Assembly: GCF_002086485.1 (NCBI RefSeq)
Contig: NZ_MVHF01000037.1
Location: 1-64,000 of the forward strand
Length of the DNA stretch: 64,000 bases
Direction of reading: 5' to 3'
Source: Mycobacterium aquaticum
GTDB taxonomy: Bacteria > Actinomycetota > Actinomycetes > Mycobacteriales > Mycobacteriaceae
In this document: in pieces, positions 1-8,889 of the stretch
How the letters are laid out: each line of letters starts with the position of its first letter
Numbering within the stretch: the first letter of the stretch is position 1
Translations under genes and position numbers: made by a program
The notes under the pieces: generated by a model
What the model saw: the letters and a program-made list of their open reading frames with translations, nothing else
Told to the model about the DNA's origin: nothing
The model's database searches: none

Positions 1-132
1 CCGACCTCGGGCCCGGCCACCCGCCACCACTGACGAGATCCGTTGCACTGACCCCCACACGATTCCGCAACAGCCCGCCATATCGAAAAACCGTGCAACA
101 ACTGGCCATTCGGCGCCGGGTACGCTCATGGC

Positions 133-918
133 ATGCCAGATCCCACTTCCACAGACTGGGCAGCCGGCCATTACGAGGCTGTCGGTGAACGCATCGCAGG
201 CATCGCGGCCCAGGTGGTCGCCACCGTGGATCGCACCCGGGCGCTGCGCGACGCGGCAGTTGTCGACCTTGCCTGCGGCACCGGCAGCGCGGCACTCGCA
301 GCGGCCGCTGCGGGAGCCCGCGCCACCGGGGTGGACCTCACCGCCGAACTGATCGCGATCGCGAAGGACAAACCCGGCGCGGACACCGTTGCCTGGGTGG
401 TGGCCGATGCGGCGCACACCGGCTTGCCCACAGCCGAATTCGATGCGGTGGTGTCGAACATGGGCATCATCTTCGTCGAGCCGGACAGCCTGGTCGCGGA
501 GGTGGCCCGACTGCTGCGCCCCGGCGGCATCTTCGGTTTCTCGTCGTGGATTCCCGACGCGGACAGCCCGTTCTTCACCCCCATCGTCGAAACGCTGGGG
601 CCGCCGCCGGACTCCGGCCACTCGCCCGATCAATGGGGCCGGGCCGACGTGCTGCGGGCGCGGCTCGCCGACGGCTTCGACGACATCACGATCGGAACCG
701 GCAGCCATACCTGGTTGTTCGAATCACTGCCCACCGCAATGGCTTTTCTGACCAACGAGTCACCGATGCACGTCAACATGCTGGGCCGGCTGGACGACGC
801 ACAGCGCAGCGCGCTGCTGGGCGCCTTCGAGGCGGCGTTCGGTCGCCATGTCAAGGACACCGGCCAGGTGGTGTTCGACAGCCCGTACCTGATCGCCACG
901 GCCCGTCGACGCGGGTAG
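133..918 (+). CDS. Class I SAM-dependent methyltransferase
   Basis: The 261-residue product has a Rossmann-fold methyltransferase core. The SAM-binding motif I reads DLACGTGSAALAAA near residues 38-51, an acidic residue follows in the next strand (VDLTAE), and a motif IV-like VVSNMGIIFVEPDS lies near residue 110. This resembles the Methyltransf_11/25 families (small molecule or lipid methyltransferases). The substrate cannot be read from the sequence. The gene stands alone, convergent with the enoyl-CoA hydratase gene, and an imperfect palindrome separates the two stop codons. The ATG at 133 was chosen because the methyltransferase fold begins soon after it. Confidence 0.85.
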   Translation: MPDPTSTDWAAGHYEAVGERIAGIAAQVVATVDRTRALRDAAVVDLACGTGSAALAAAAAGARATGVDLTAELIAIAKDKPGADTVAWVVADAAHTGLPTAEFDAVVSNMGIIFVEPDSLVAEVARLLRPGGIFGFSSWIPDADSPFFTPIVETLGPPPDSGHSPDQWGRADVLRARLADGFDDITIGTGSHTWLFESLPTAMAFLTNESPMHVNMLGRLDDAQRSALLGAFEAAFGRHVKDTGQVVFDSPYLIATARRRG

Positions 919-940
919 CTTCGGCCCTACCCGAGACGTC

Positions 941-997
941 GAGCGGCCAGTTATGGCACGCCGATCCCGGGAAATCCGTGCACAAGTGGCCACTCGC
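941..997. repeat. Imperfect inverted repeat between convergent genes
   Basis: Arms at about 941-960 and 977-997 share the GGCCA and CACG blocks in inverted order around a loop of about 16 nt. The element lies between two convergent stop codons, so it could act as a bidirectional terminator. There is no T-run. A similar half-arm occurs at about 89-105, upstream of the methyltransferase. Confidence 0.35.
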
Positions 998-1013
998 GGG
1001 CGCAATGGCGCGG

Positions 1014-1853
1014 CTAGTCCGAACGGGGACGGCCGGACAGCAGGGTTTCGACGCTGTCGGCGAAGGCGCCCGTGGTGAAGCACGTCGGCTCGGCGAACTC
1101 CTCCAGCGTGAGGGCATCGTTCCAGCCGGCATCCGCGGCGGCACGCAGCAGCGGCTTGGTCATCGCCACCGCATGCGGCGGCATCGCCGCGACGCGCGAA
1201 CACCATTCGTCGGCCACGGTGAGCAGCTGATCGTGGGGCACGACCTCGTGGACCAGCCCGAGGCGGTGCGCCGTCTGCGCGTCGATGTGGTCGCCACGCA
1301 GGTAGTAGGCGAGCGCCCCCTGATACCCGAGCCGACGCGTCAACGCCCAGCTGGTGCCCACCTCCGGGATCAGGCCGAGGCGCCCGAACGCGGGCACGAT
1401 CACGGCCCGTTCACTGGCGATGGCCAGATCACAGGTCAGCGCCCAGGCCAGGCCGACGCCGGCCGCCGGACCGTTGAGGGCGGCCACGAAGATCGTGTCG
1501 GATCCGGCGATGAGCCGCGCGATGCCGCCGAATTCCCGGCGGATCCACCGCCAGACGTCCGCGGTGCCCTCGGCCTCGTTCTGGCGCTGCACGGCCGTGC
1601 GCATCATCCGCAGGTCACCACCCGCGCTGAAGCCCGGATCGGTACCGGTCAGCACGACCGATCGAATGTCGTTGTCGGACACCAGCTCTTCCAGCGTCCG
1701 CCGCAGCTGCCGAACCAGCGGTGCGGACAGCACGTTGAGCCTGCCCGGCTCGTCCAGCGTGACCACCGCGCGGTCGTCGCGACGCTCGACGTGCACGCGC
1801 TGTGGCGCCGCCGGGGCATCCCCGTCGGCGATCATGTCGCGGTACAGACTCAT
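1014..1853 (-). CDS. Enoyl-CoA hydratase/isomerase family protein
   Basis: The 279-residue product is a crotonase-fold protein, expected to act on CoA thioesters in beta-oxidation or a related acyl-CoA pathway. Visible features are a beta-alpha core beginning VERRDDRAVVTLDEPGRLNVLS, the oxyanion-hole segment GFSAGGDLRMM, and the second oxyanion region ALNGPAAGVGLAWALTCDLA. The ATG at 1853 was chosen because it overlaps the stop of the upstream TetR gene by 4 bp (ATGA), so the pair is probably co-transcribed and translationally coupled. A longer in-frame extension upstream only shadows the TetR gene. The exact substrate is unknown. Confidence 0.9.
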   Translation of the reverse strand: MSLYRDMIADGDAPAAPQRVHVERRDDRAVVTLDEPGRLNVLSAPLVRQLRRTLEELVSDNDIRSVVLTGTDPGFSAGGDLRMMRTAVQRQNEAEGTADVWRWIRREFGGIARLIAGSDTIFVAALNGPAAGVGLAWALTCDLAIASERAVIVPAFGRLGLIPEVGTSWALTRRLGYQGALAYYLRGDHIDAQTAHRLGLVHEVVPHDQLLTVADEWCSRVAAMPPHAVAMTKPLLRAAADAGWNDALTLEEFAEPTCFTTGAFADSVETLLSGRPRSD

Positions 1854-2449
1854 TGGGCATCCTCCTCGATCGGCTTGGCGCGCAACGCGGCCCACGCCGC
1901 GTCGGCGAACGTGTCGATGGTCCCGGCCTCGATCTCGGTTCCATTGCCGGTGATCCAGTAGCGGGCGTACTCCTGGGCCGGGCCAAGCCACAACGCGGCG
2001 GTCACCCCCGGCTGCATCGCCACCAACGCTCCGTACGTGTGATGAGGACGCCACCAGTCGCGGATCGCGGCGAAGAAGACCCCGTTGGCCTCCTGCAACT
2101 CCTGGCTGTCCAATCGGTCGCCCAGCAGCAGGCGCACCTCGCCACGGTGTGCGGCAACCCATTGCAGATGCTGCCGGACGCCGGCGCGGATTCCCTCCTC
2201 GGCGCTGTCGCAATCCCGCAGTGCCGCAAGGAATACGGCCTGATATTCGGTCATCACCTGGGCGTACACCGCGGCCGCGAGCGCGGATTTGTCCGGGAAG
2301 TGGTGGTAGAGGGCGCCGACGCTGACCTGCGCCTCGCGCCGGACCTCGTCGAGCGTCGGGCCGAGCGCGCCGTCGGCCGCGAACCGCCGCCGCGCCACCG
2401 CCAACAACCGGCCGCGTGCGTCCAGCCTGGCAGCCTCAGACCCAGCCAC
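1850..2449 (-). CDS. TetR/AcrR family transcriptional regulator
   Basis: This is a 199-residue one-component repressor. The N-terminal helix-turn-helix (about residues 12-58) contains TLDEVRREAQVSVGALYHHF, the typical TetR recognition-helix pattern ending in YxHF. The rest is an alpha-helical ligand-binding domain without a clear family assignment. The start is a GTG with a weak ribosome binding site. It lies directly upstream of, and overlaps, the enoyl-CoA hydratase gene, so it probably controls this two-gene operon in response to an acyl-CoA or lipid-like ligand. That role is inferred from context. Confidence 0.88.
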   Translation of the reverse strand: MAGSEAARLDARGRLLAVARRRFAADGALGPTLDEVRREAQVSVGALYHHFPDKSALAAAVYAQVMTEYQAVFLAALRDCDSAEEGIRAGVRQHLQWVAAHRGEVRLLLGDRLDSQELQEANGVFFAAIRDWWRPHHTYGALVAMQPGVTAALWLGPAQEYARYWITGNGTEIEAGTIDTFADAAWAALRAKPIEEDAQ

Positions 2450-2505
2450 GAGGAAAACTCTACCAGGACCGAGAAATCCTCTGCCGACGAGTTATATTGC
2501 GGGCC

Positions 2506-4017
2506 CTATTCCGCCTGGTAGAGAATGCCGCGTCCGATCGCCTCGCGGACCTCGGGTAACGCGGCCTGGGCCAGCGCATCGGCGTCGACACCGTGATGCG
2601 CCGCGAGCAACTGAATGAGGGTGCCGAGCGGGACCTCACCGCGGCAGCCGGCCATCAACGCCCGCAGCACCTCGTCCACACCGATGATCGCGCCGGGGCC
2701 GCCCGGGCGGCGCACGGCGGCCCCGAGCGATTGCCAGCCGTCCGGACCCGGCAGGAACTGTTCCTCCAGAAACACCGGCGCCGTCGAGAGCCGGGCGCCC
2801 AGCAGCGCGTCGTCGCCGGTGTCACGCAGATAGGCCCGACGGGCGAAGAACGCGTCCACTTCCGGCCCCGTCACCACCTCGTCGGCGCCGGTGATCTCCT
2901 CCAGAATCTGCTCGGGAGCCTCGTCGCCGCGCGGCTTCCGCAGCGAGATCATCCCCATGCCGACACCCGTAATACCCTGCTCGGCAAACCAATCCAGCCA
3001 CGGACCACCGCGCTGCGCCGCCTGCTCCGGCGTCTCACCGGCGTCGGACAGCCACAGCGACACGTAGCTGACCGGATCGGCCAGCTCCCGCTGCACCACC
3101 CAGGCGTGCAGCCCGGTGCCTGCCAGCCAACCGCGCACCCGGTCACGCCAGTCATCTTCCCGCACAATCCAATTGGCCAAGATGTGAGCGGTGCCGCCAG
3201 GGTTCAGGTGATCGCTGACCTGTTCGACAATGCTCTGGCACAACGCATCCCCGGCGACACCCGAGTCACGGTAGATGTAGTCGCGGGCACCGGAACCCAC
3301 CACGAACGGCGGATTGGAGACGATCAGGTCGAACCGCTCCCCTGCCACCGGCTCGAACAGGCTGCCGGCGCGCAGGTCCCACGACATGCCGTTGAGCCGG
3401 GCCGTGGCCGCGGCGAGCGCGAGCGCCCGGTCGTTGGTGTCGGTGGCAACGATCTGGGCGCAATGGGCATCGAGGTGCAGCGCCTGGATGCCACAGCCGG
3501 TGCCCAGGTCCAGCGCCCGGCCGACCGGGGTGCGAACCACGGCACGGGCCAGTGACATGGACGCGGCGCCGATGCCGAGCACGTGGTCGTGGCGCAGCGG
3601 CCCGCTGCGCAGCGCCGCATCCTGATCCGACACGACGTAGTACTCACGGACGCCGTCACTGTGCGGACGGATGTCGAGCGCCGCGCGCACCGTGCCGCCG
3701 CCGGAAATCTCCAGCACGCCGTTGGCAGCCAGCGTCGCCAACGGAGTCGACGGCAGCGCCGCCTGCACCTGCTCGTGCGGTTCATCGGCACCCAGCAGGA
3801 ACAGCCGGATCAGCACCGCGAGCCGTTGCCGGGCGGCGGGAGCGGCACGTGTCGCCCGCAGCACCGGCCACCACACGCCACGCCCGAGCGCCGCGTTGGC
3901 CTGCTCGCCCAGCAGTTCGGCCACCCCGTCGATCGTGTACCCGGCCTCCCGCAGGTCGGCACCGATCGCGTCGACCACCGCGGGTTCGAGCGCGCCGGGT
4001 TCAAACGACCCGGTCAA
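2506..4017 (-). CDS. N5-glutamine/HemK-like class I methyltransferase with N- and C-terminal extensions
   Basis: The product has 503 residues. A central methyltransferase domain (about 140-330) shows motif I as ALDLGTGCGIQALHL and the NPPF motif as FDLIVSNPPFVVG, the signature of enzymes that methylate N or amide groups. The N-terminal (about 1-140) and C-terminal (about 350-503) segments match the architecture mycobacterial annotations call DUF7059/DUF7782; I recall this rather than compute it. Translation begins at a TTG whose TTGA overlaps the stop of the SRAP gene, so the two are coupled. The substrate is unknown. Confidence 0.85.
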   Translation of the reverse strand: MTGSFEPGALEPAVVDAIGADLREAGYTIDGVAELLGEQANAALGRGVWWPVLRATRAAPAARQRLAVLIRLFLLGADEPHEQVQAALPSTPLATLAANGVLEISGGGTVRAALDIRPHSDGVREYYVVSDQDAALRSGPLRHDHVLGIGAASMSLARAVVRTPVGRALDLGTGCGIQALHLDAHCAQIVATDTNDRALALAAATARLNGMSWDLRAGSLFEPVAGERFDLIVSNPPFVVGSGARDYIYRDSGVAGDALCQSIVEQVSDHLNPGGTAHILANWIVREDDWRDRVRGWLAGTGLHAWVVQRELADPVSYVSLWLSDAGETPEQAAQRGGPWLDWFAEQGITGVGMGMISLRKPRGDEAPEQILEEITGADEVVTGPEVDAFFARRAYLRDTGDDALLGARLSTAPVFLEEQFLPGPDGWQSLGAAVRRPGGPGAIIGVDEVLRALMAGCRGEVPLGTLIQLLAAHHGVDADALAQAALPEVREAIGRGILYQAE

Positions 4018-4808
4018 AACAGTCCCGCCTCTTCGGGTTCTGGCTTGGCCGGCTCGATGAGCTCCGGGCCGTTGTTGCGCACGCTGTTGACCAGCCGCGT
4101 CACCTCACGGATGGCGATCCGGTCCAGGTCGCCGTGGCCTCGTAGCAGGCCTTCGTCGATCGGGGCGTCCGGGTCCAGCCAGCGGTCCCAATCCGATTCA
4201 CTGATCGAGAGCGGCATCCGGTCGTGGATCTCGGCCAGCGGCCCGGCCGCGTCGGTGGTGATGATGGTGCAGCTCAGCAGTGGCGGCGCGTCCTTGGGCG
4301 CGCCATGTGGGCGCCACGTCGACCACAGGCCTGCCATGAACAACGGCTCGCCGTCGGCTCCGTACATGTAGAACGGGGTCTTGCTCGCCTTCTTGCCCGC
4401 CTCGGCGGCGTTGGGCCGCCACTCGTACCAGCCGTCCATCGGGATCAGGCAGCGCTTGTTCTTGGCCGAGTTCCGGAACGCCGGTGAGCTGGTCACCTTG
4501 TCGGCGCGGGCGTTGATCAGCAGCGGCCCCTTGTTGTCCGGGCCGCCGTCCTCGGCCGTCTTGACCCACGGCGGGATCAGCCCCCAGCGCATGGACCGCA
4601 CCCGGCGCGTCGATTCATCGTCGGGTTCGGTGTGCCGCTTGACCACGCTGCTGATGGTCGTCGTCGGCGCCACGTTGTAGTTGGGACCCGCCAGATCCTT
4701 GTCGCCCGAGGCCGCCGAGCTCGATGCACTGGCCGCACTTTCGTCGAGGGCCTGGATTTTCTGCGCCAGCAGCGCCGGATCGGTGGTCACCGCGAAACGT
4801 CCACACAT
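4014..4808 (-). CDS. SOS response-associated peptidase (SRAP/HMCES/YedK family)
   Basis: The 264-residue product is a SRAP-domain protein. The family forms a thiazolidine crosslink to abasic sites in single-stranded DNA through its N-terminal cysteine after Met removal. The start at 4808 was chosen because it yields MCGRFAV, placing the catalytic Cys at position 2; the longer reading frame upstream would bury it. Other family residues are visible: Asn in LINARADK, WYEW, and the catalytic His in IHDRMP. It overlaps the downstream methyltransferase by 4 bp and diverges from aroA with only 44 bp between start codons. Confidence 0.92.
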   Translation of the reverse strand: MCGRFAVTTDPALLAQKIQALDESAASASSSAASGDKDLAGPNYNVAPTTTISSVVKRHTEPDDESTRRVRSMRWGLIPPWVKTAEDGGPDNKGPLLINARADKVTSSPAFRNSAKNKRCLIPMDGWYEWRPNAAEAGKKASKTPFYMYGADGEPLFMAGLWSTWRPHGAPKDAPPLLSCTIITTDAAGPLAEIHDRMPLSISESDWDRWLDPDAPIDEGLLRGHGDLDRIAIREVTRLVNSVRNNGPELIEPAKPEPEEAGLF

Positions 4809-4852
4809 GGAGCCCATGGTTGCAGAACTCCCGGACAAGGCAGGATGTAGCT

Positions 4853-6181
4853 GTGCAAACACGCGGACGCGAGGAGCAGAAGACCTACTGGCCCGCCCCC
4901 GCGACAACGAGCCCGGTCGACGCCACGGTGACGGTCCCCGGCTCCAAGTCGCTGACCAACCGGGCGCTGGTGCTGGCCGCGCTGGCCACCGCCCAGGGCC
5001 CGTCGACCATCACCCGTGCGCTGCGCAGCCGCGACACCGATCTGATGATCGAGGCCATCCGCTCGCTCGGCGTCACCGTGGACGACAGCGCGGGCGACGG
5101 CACCAGCCTCACCGTCAGCGGGCGTGTTTCCCCGGCCGACGACGCCCACGTCGACTGCGGGCTGGCAGGCACCGTGTTGCGGTTCGTCCCTCCGGTGGCG
5201 GCGGTGAGCACCGCAAGCGTGACCTTCGACGGCGACGAACAGGCCCGCGCCCGCCCCATCTCGCCGCTGCTGAACGGGCTGCGTGAGCTCGGCGTGGACA
5301 TCGACGGTGACGGGCTGCCGTTCGCGGTCCGGGGTCGCGGCACGGTGGCCGGCGGCACGGTCCGCATCGACGCGTCGGGCTCCTCGCAGTTCGTATCCGG
5401 CCTGCTGCTCTCGGGTGCGGCGTTCACCGATGGCCTCACCATCGTCCACACGGGCACATCGGTACCGTCGGCTCCTCATGTGACCATGACGGTGACGATG
5501 CTGCGCGACGCCGGGGTCAAGGTGGACGACAGCGTGACCAACCAGTGGCGGGTCGAGCCCGGCCCGGTCGCACCCCGCGCCTGGCACATCGAGCCTGACC
5601 TGTCCAACGCCACCCCGTTCCTGGCGGCCGCGCTGGTGACCGGCGGCATGGTTCGGATCGCCGGTTGGCCGCAGGTCAGCATCCAGCCTGCCGAAACCAT
5701 CCTCGCCCTGCTCGCGAAGGTGGATGCGACTGTGCGCCAAGGTGATTCGGGCTTGGAAGTCACCGGCGCCGAAAGCTACGGCGGGTTCGAGGCCGATCTG
5801 CACGACGTCGGCGAGCTGGCACCCACGGTGGCCGCGCTGGCCGCACTCGCCGCGGAGGGATCGGTCTCCCGACTGAGCGGTATCGCCCACCTGCGCGGGC
5901 ACGAAACCGACCGGCTCGCGGCACTGAGCACCGAGATCAACGGGCTGGGCGGCGAGTGCACCGAGACCGAGGACGGCCTGCTCATCACGGCTCGGCCGCT
6001 GCACGGAGGGGTGTGGCGGTCCTATGCCGATCACCGGATGGCGACGGCCGGCGCGATCATCGGCTTGAAGGTGCCCGGCGTCGAGGTGGAAAACGTCGAG
6101 ACGACGGCCAAGACCCTGCCGGACTTTCCGGGGATGTGGGCGGCCATGGTGACGGGTTCAGGCGGGGAACAACTGATTTGA
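4853..6181 (+). CDS. aroA: 3-phosphoshikimate 1-carboxyvinyltransferase (EPSP synthase)
   Basis: This enzyme joins PEP to shikimate-3-phosphate in chorismate synthesis. The 442-residue product shows the substrate-binding PGSKSLTNRALV at the N-terminus, LAGTVLRFVPP, the internal repeat SGSSQFVSGLLLSGA, and LRGHETDRLAAL and YADHRMATAGA near the C-terminus. The start is placed at the GTG at 4853 because AGGA sits 7 nt upstream; the longer frame runs back through the antisense of the SRAP gene. Its stop overlaps the rsgA start (TTGA). The family, length and position next to rsgA match the mycobacterial core locus. Confidence 0.95.
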   Translation: MQTRGREEQKTYWPAPATTSPVDATVTVPGSKSLTNRALVLAALATAQGPSTITRALRSRDTDLMIEAIRSLGVTVDDSAGDGTSLTVSGRVSPADDAHVDCGLAGTVLRFVPPVAAVSTASVTFDGDEQARARPISPLLNGLRELGVDIDGDGLPFAVRGRGTVAGGTVRIDASGSSQFVSGLLLSGAAFTDGLTIVHTGTSVPSAPHVTMTVTMLRDAGVKVDDSVTNQWRVEPGPVAPRAWHIEPDLSNATPFLAAALVTGGMVRIAGWPQVSIQPAETILALLAKVDATVRQGDSGLEVTGAESYGGFEADLHDVGELAPTVAALAALAAEGSVSRLSGIAHLRGHETDRLAALSTEINGLGGECTETEDGLLITARPLHGGVWRSYADHRMATAGAIIGLKVPGVEVENVETTAKTLPDFPGMWAAMVTGSGGEQLI

Positions 6182-7188
6182 GCCCACGCGGCGGCAATTT
6201 TCGGGACTACGACGAATCCGACGTGCGCATCAGGCCGGGTCGGGGCACCCGTCCGCGTACCAAGACCAGGCCCGAACATGCCGATGCCCGCTCGGCGATG
6301 GTGGTCACCGTCGACCGCGGCCGGTGGGGCTGCGCCCTGGACCGGGACCCTGACCGCGTGGTCACGGCCATGCGGGCGCGTGAACTGGGCCGCACCCCCA
6401 TCGTGGTCGGCGACGACGTGGACGTCGTCGGCGATCTGTCCGGGCGCCCCGACACCCTTGCCCGCATCGTGCGGCGCGGCGAACGACGAACGGTGTTGCG
6501 CCGCACGGCCGATGACACGGACCCCACCGAGCGGGTGGTGGTCGCCAACGCCGATCAACTGCTCATCGTGGTGGCGCTGGCCGACCCGCCGCCGCGCACG
6601 GGGTTCGTCGAGCGCTCACTGATCGCGGCCTATGCGGGCGGGCTCAAACCGATTCTGTGCCTTACGAAGTCGGACCTGGCGCCACCGGAACCGTTCGCGT
6701 CCCAGTTCGCCGACCTCGACCTGACCATCGTCAACGCCGGACGCGACGACCCGCTCGACGCGGTCGCCCCCCTGCTCGGCGATCAGGTGACGGTGTTCCT
6801 CGGGCATTCCGGGGTGGGCAAGTCCACCTTGGTCAATCGCCTTGTGCCCGAGGCAGATCGCGCGACCGGCGAGGTGTCGGGTGTCGGAAAGGGTAAGCAC
6901 ACGTCGACCCAGTCCGTGGCCTTGCCGCTGGACGGCGAGGGCTGGGTGATCGACACCCCGGGTATCCGCTCGTTCGGACTGGCCCACATCGAGCCCGACG
7001 ATGTGCTGCTCGCGTTCTCCGACCTGGCCGAGACCATCGCCGACTGCCCGCGCGGCTGCGGGCACATGGGGCCGCCCGCAGATCCCGAGTGCGCGCTGGA
7101 CCAGCTGTCGGGACCGGCCGCGAACCGTGTCGCCGCGGCACGGCGCCTGCTGGCCGTACTGAAAGAAACGTCAACTACCCGGCCATGA
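6178..7188 (+). CDS. rsgA: Ribosome small subunit-dependent GTPase A
   Basis: RsgA is a late 30S ribosome-assembly GTPase. The 336-residue product has the circularly permuted GTPase order: G4 (CLTKSDLAPP), then G1 P-loop (GHSGVGKSTLVNRL), then G3 (DTPGIRSFG), after an N-terminal OB-like region. It ends in a zinc-binding Cys/His segment (CPRGCGHM...C). Translation probably starts at TTG 6178, overlapping the aroA stop by 4 bp with a G-rich ribosome binding site. Downstream in-frame starts would cut into the conserved DESDVRIRPGRGTRPRTKTR segment. Confidence 0.93.
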   Translation: MSPRGGNFRDYDESDVRIRPGRGTRPRTKTRPEHADARSAMVVTVDRGRWGCALDRDPDRVVTAMRARELGRTPIVVGDDVDVVGDLSGRPDTLARIVRRGERRTVLRRTADDTDPTERVVVANADQLLIVVALADPPPRTGFVERSLIAAYAGGLKPILCLTKSDLAPPEPFASQFADLDLTIVNAGRDDPLDAVAPLLGDQVTVFLGHSGVGKSTLVNRLVPEADRATGEVSGVGKGKHTSTQSVALPLDGEGWVIDTPGIRSFGLAHIEPDDVLLAFSDLAETIADCPRGCGHMGPPADPECALDQLSGPAANRVAAARRLLAVLKETSTTRP

Positions 7189-7207
7189 CGGCGCCCTCAG
7201 GTACCGG

Positions 7208-7630
7208 TCAGTGCTTCTTGGTGGTGTCCTCAGCCGCCTGCGCCTGGTCCTGGGCCGCCTGCTGCTGCGCGGCCTGAATAGCCGCCCGCCCCTCGGGGCT
7301 GGCCGCGGAGTTGCCCGGCTGGGTCGCCGTCGCAACACTGGCGCTGCAGTTCAGGTTGAGCAGCACGGTATCGGTGACCGGCGCGAAGCTGTCACCCTTG
7401 ATCCACGGCGCTTTCTCCGAGCTGGTCACCACACACTTGTCGTCGGGCTGCGTGTCCCCGGAGCGGGTGGCGACGACGCCCTTCATCCCGGCATCGGACA
7501 GTGCCGACTGCGCGTCGGCGTAGGTCTTGCCCGCGTAGTCATCCGCTGACGCCACGCCGGTCGCCAGGATTCCCACCGGAATGGCCGACGTACCGATTGC
7601 TATGGCAGCCATACCAACCAGCTTCTTCAT
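7208..7630 (-). CDS. Small secreted PASTA-like protein
   Basis: The product has 140 residues. A Sec signal peptide (MKKLVGMAAIAIGTSAIPVG, with probable cleavage after ASA near residue 29) precedes a single domain. Its start, GKTYADAQSALSDAGMKGVVATRSG, resembles a PASTA repeat. Two cysteines (in DDKCVV and LNLNCSA) could form a disulfide. The tail is Gln/Ala-rich and polar (AAQQQAAQDQAQAAEDTTKKH). A strong AGGAGG lies just upstream of the ATG. It converges on rsgA with a 19 bp gap. The function is unknown; such proteins are exported and may touch the cell envelope. Confidence 0.85.
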   Translation of the reverse strand: MKKLVGMAAIAIGTSAIPVGILATGVASADDYAGKTYADAQSALSDAGMKGVVATRSGDTQPDDKCVVTSSEKAPWIKGDSFAPVTDTVLLNLNCSASVATATQPGNSAASPEGRAAIQAAQQQAAQDQAQAAEDTTKKH

Positions 7631-7855
7631 CCCGTCCTCCTAGCCGTCTCACAGTGAGGGCCTGAGGTTATGTGGGGTAGCTGTCAAGACTCTGGGAATT
7701 CGTGGCACAGTTGCTTGGAATCCTCACAGCTTGGACTCGCAGGTCCGCCCATCCGCGTGATCATCCACATACCAGCAGCTAGCTGCGTTGACCATACCCA
7801 AATTGGACGATAAAGTTCAGTTTTGTTGAGCTCGCCAAGAGACAGGACATTCGAG

Positions 7856-8146
7856 ATGACCACAGGCCGATTCCCCCGCCGACTCGCCGCAACCGCAGGC
7901 CTGGCAGCGCTGGTCACCCTGGGCGGGCTCACCGCTGCGTGCAGCACGTCAGGTGAGAAGGCTCCGAGCACGCCGACCACCACGACCACGACCACCACCA
8001 CGACGCCGGCGCCCACGCCGACGACAGCGGCGCCCAGTGTGGCGCCCACCGAGAAGAGCATCAGCCCCGGCGGTGGCAACCTGTTCACCCCGACCGTGCT
8101 GGCGCCCGCCGCCCCGACCGAAGAGCCTGGTCGGCGCAAACACTAA
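7856..8146 (+). CDS. Small Thr/Pro-rich lipoprotein
   Basis: The 96-residue product has a signal peptide with twin arginine-like basic residues (GRFPRRLAAT), a hydrophobic core and a lipobox GLTAAC, after which the cysteine would be lipidated. The mature part is dominated by a run of threonines and by Thr/Pro/Ala residues, typical of an extended wall-spanning linker. It has no recognisable domain. The ATG at 7856 was preferred to an upstream TTG because it gives a proper signal peptide and has AGGA upstream. Its stop overlaps that of the converging TetR gene by 4 bp. Confidence 0.75.
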   Translation: MTTGRFPRRLAATAGLAALVTLGGLTAACSTSGEKAPSTPTTTTTTTTTTPAPTPTTAAPSVAPTEKSISPGGGNLFTPTVLAPAAPTEEPGRRKH

Positions 8147-8784
8147 AGCGCTTGCGCCCCAGTCTGATACGACTTGATCTGGGCGATAGCGAGGTTCAGC
8201 GCCGACTGCATCAAGCGCGGGTCATGCGCGGTTTGCGACAGTAGGTAGCCGCCCTCGACAGCGGCCAGCAAGCCGGTGGCCAAGTCTGTCGTGTCAATGT
8301 CGGCGCGCAACACACCGGTGTCGCGGATACGTCCCAGTGCATCGGCGATCAGGTCACGCCACTGGGCGAAGTGTTGCGCCAAGGCCACGCGTGCGCGGTC
8401 GTCGCTGTCCGAGAGTTCCGCGGCCAGCGACCCCAGCTCGCAGCCCCACAGGCCGCGACGCAGCGTGCAGCGTTGGACCATCGCGTCCCGCCACAGGTCC
8501 AGGCCGCGCAGTGTATCCACCTTCTCCAACCGCGGCCGCTGCCAGGACAGCACCTCACCGGCCTGCAGTGTGATGACCTCGTAGACCAGCTCCGACTTGT
8601 CCTCGAAATGCTGGTAGAACTGCGACTTGCTGGCCGCGCTGGCGGCCAGCACCTCATCGATGGTCGTTGCCGCAACGCCTTTGACGTACATCAGCTCCGC
8701 AGCCGCTGCCACGATCCTGCCGCGGGTGGCGGCCCCGCGGGGCGTCAACCGCCGACGCGTCACCGGCTGCTGTTCGGACACCAT
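8143..8784 (-). CDS. TetR/AcrR family transcriptional regulator
   Basis: The product has 213 residues. The N-terminal helix-turn-helix contains AATTIDEVLAASAASKSQFYQHFEDK at about residues 38-63, and the C-terminal region fits the TetR_C ligand domain. Upstream of the ATG is an inverted GGAC-N6-GTCC at 8798-8811, a plausible autoregulatory operator. It sits downstream of desA3 on the same strand, separated by a strong hairpin, so it is probably transcribed separately. It could regulate the desaturase genes, but its own promoter lacks the TACGGT-type palindromes found there. Confidence 0.87.
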   Translation of the reverse strand: MVSEQQPVTRRRLTPRGAATRGRIVAAAAELMYVKGVAATTIDEVLAASAASKSQFYQHFEDKSELVYEVITLQAGEVLSWQRPRLEKVDTLRGLDLWRDAMVQRCTLRRGLWGCELGSLAAELSDSDDRARVALAQHFAQWRDLIADALGRIRDTGVLRADIDTTDLATGLLAAVEGGYLLSQTAHDPRLMQSALNLAIAQIKSYQTGAQAL

Positions 8785-8797
8785 CCCACTGTAAACC

Positions 8798-8811
8798 GGA
8801 CACTTCGGTCC
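8798..8811. promoter_or_regulatory. Possible operator upstream of the TetR gene
   Basis: A GGAC-N6-GTCC inverted repeat ends 14 bp before the TetR start codon. The spacing suits autorepression. Four-base arms are short, so this is only a candidate. Confidence 0.3.
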
Positions 8812-8830
8812 ACTTCACCCCGAAACGACA

Positions 8831-8876
8831 ACTGCGGCGAGATCTCGGTCCGGATGGACCGCGATCTCACCGCAGT
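8831..8876. terminator. Long hairpin terminator downstream of desA3
   Basis: Two 21-nt arms (8831-8851 and 8856-8876) pair with three mismatches around a GGAT tetraloop, 13 bp beyond the desA3 stop. There is no T-run, which is usual for mycobacterial intrinsic terminators. It isolates desA3 from the TetR gene. Confidence 0.7.
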
Positions 8877-8889
8877 GTCAACGCGTCAG

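Noticed and set aside
8143..8784. Firm assignment of this TetR protein as the desA3 repressor
   Set aside because: Proximity is the only support; its own upstream region lacks the TACGGT palindromes and it is separated from desA3 by a terminator.
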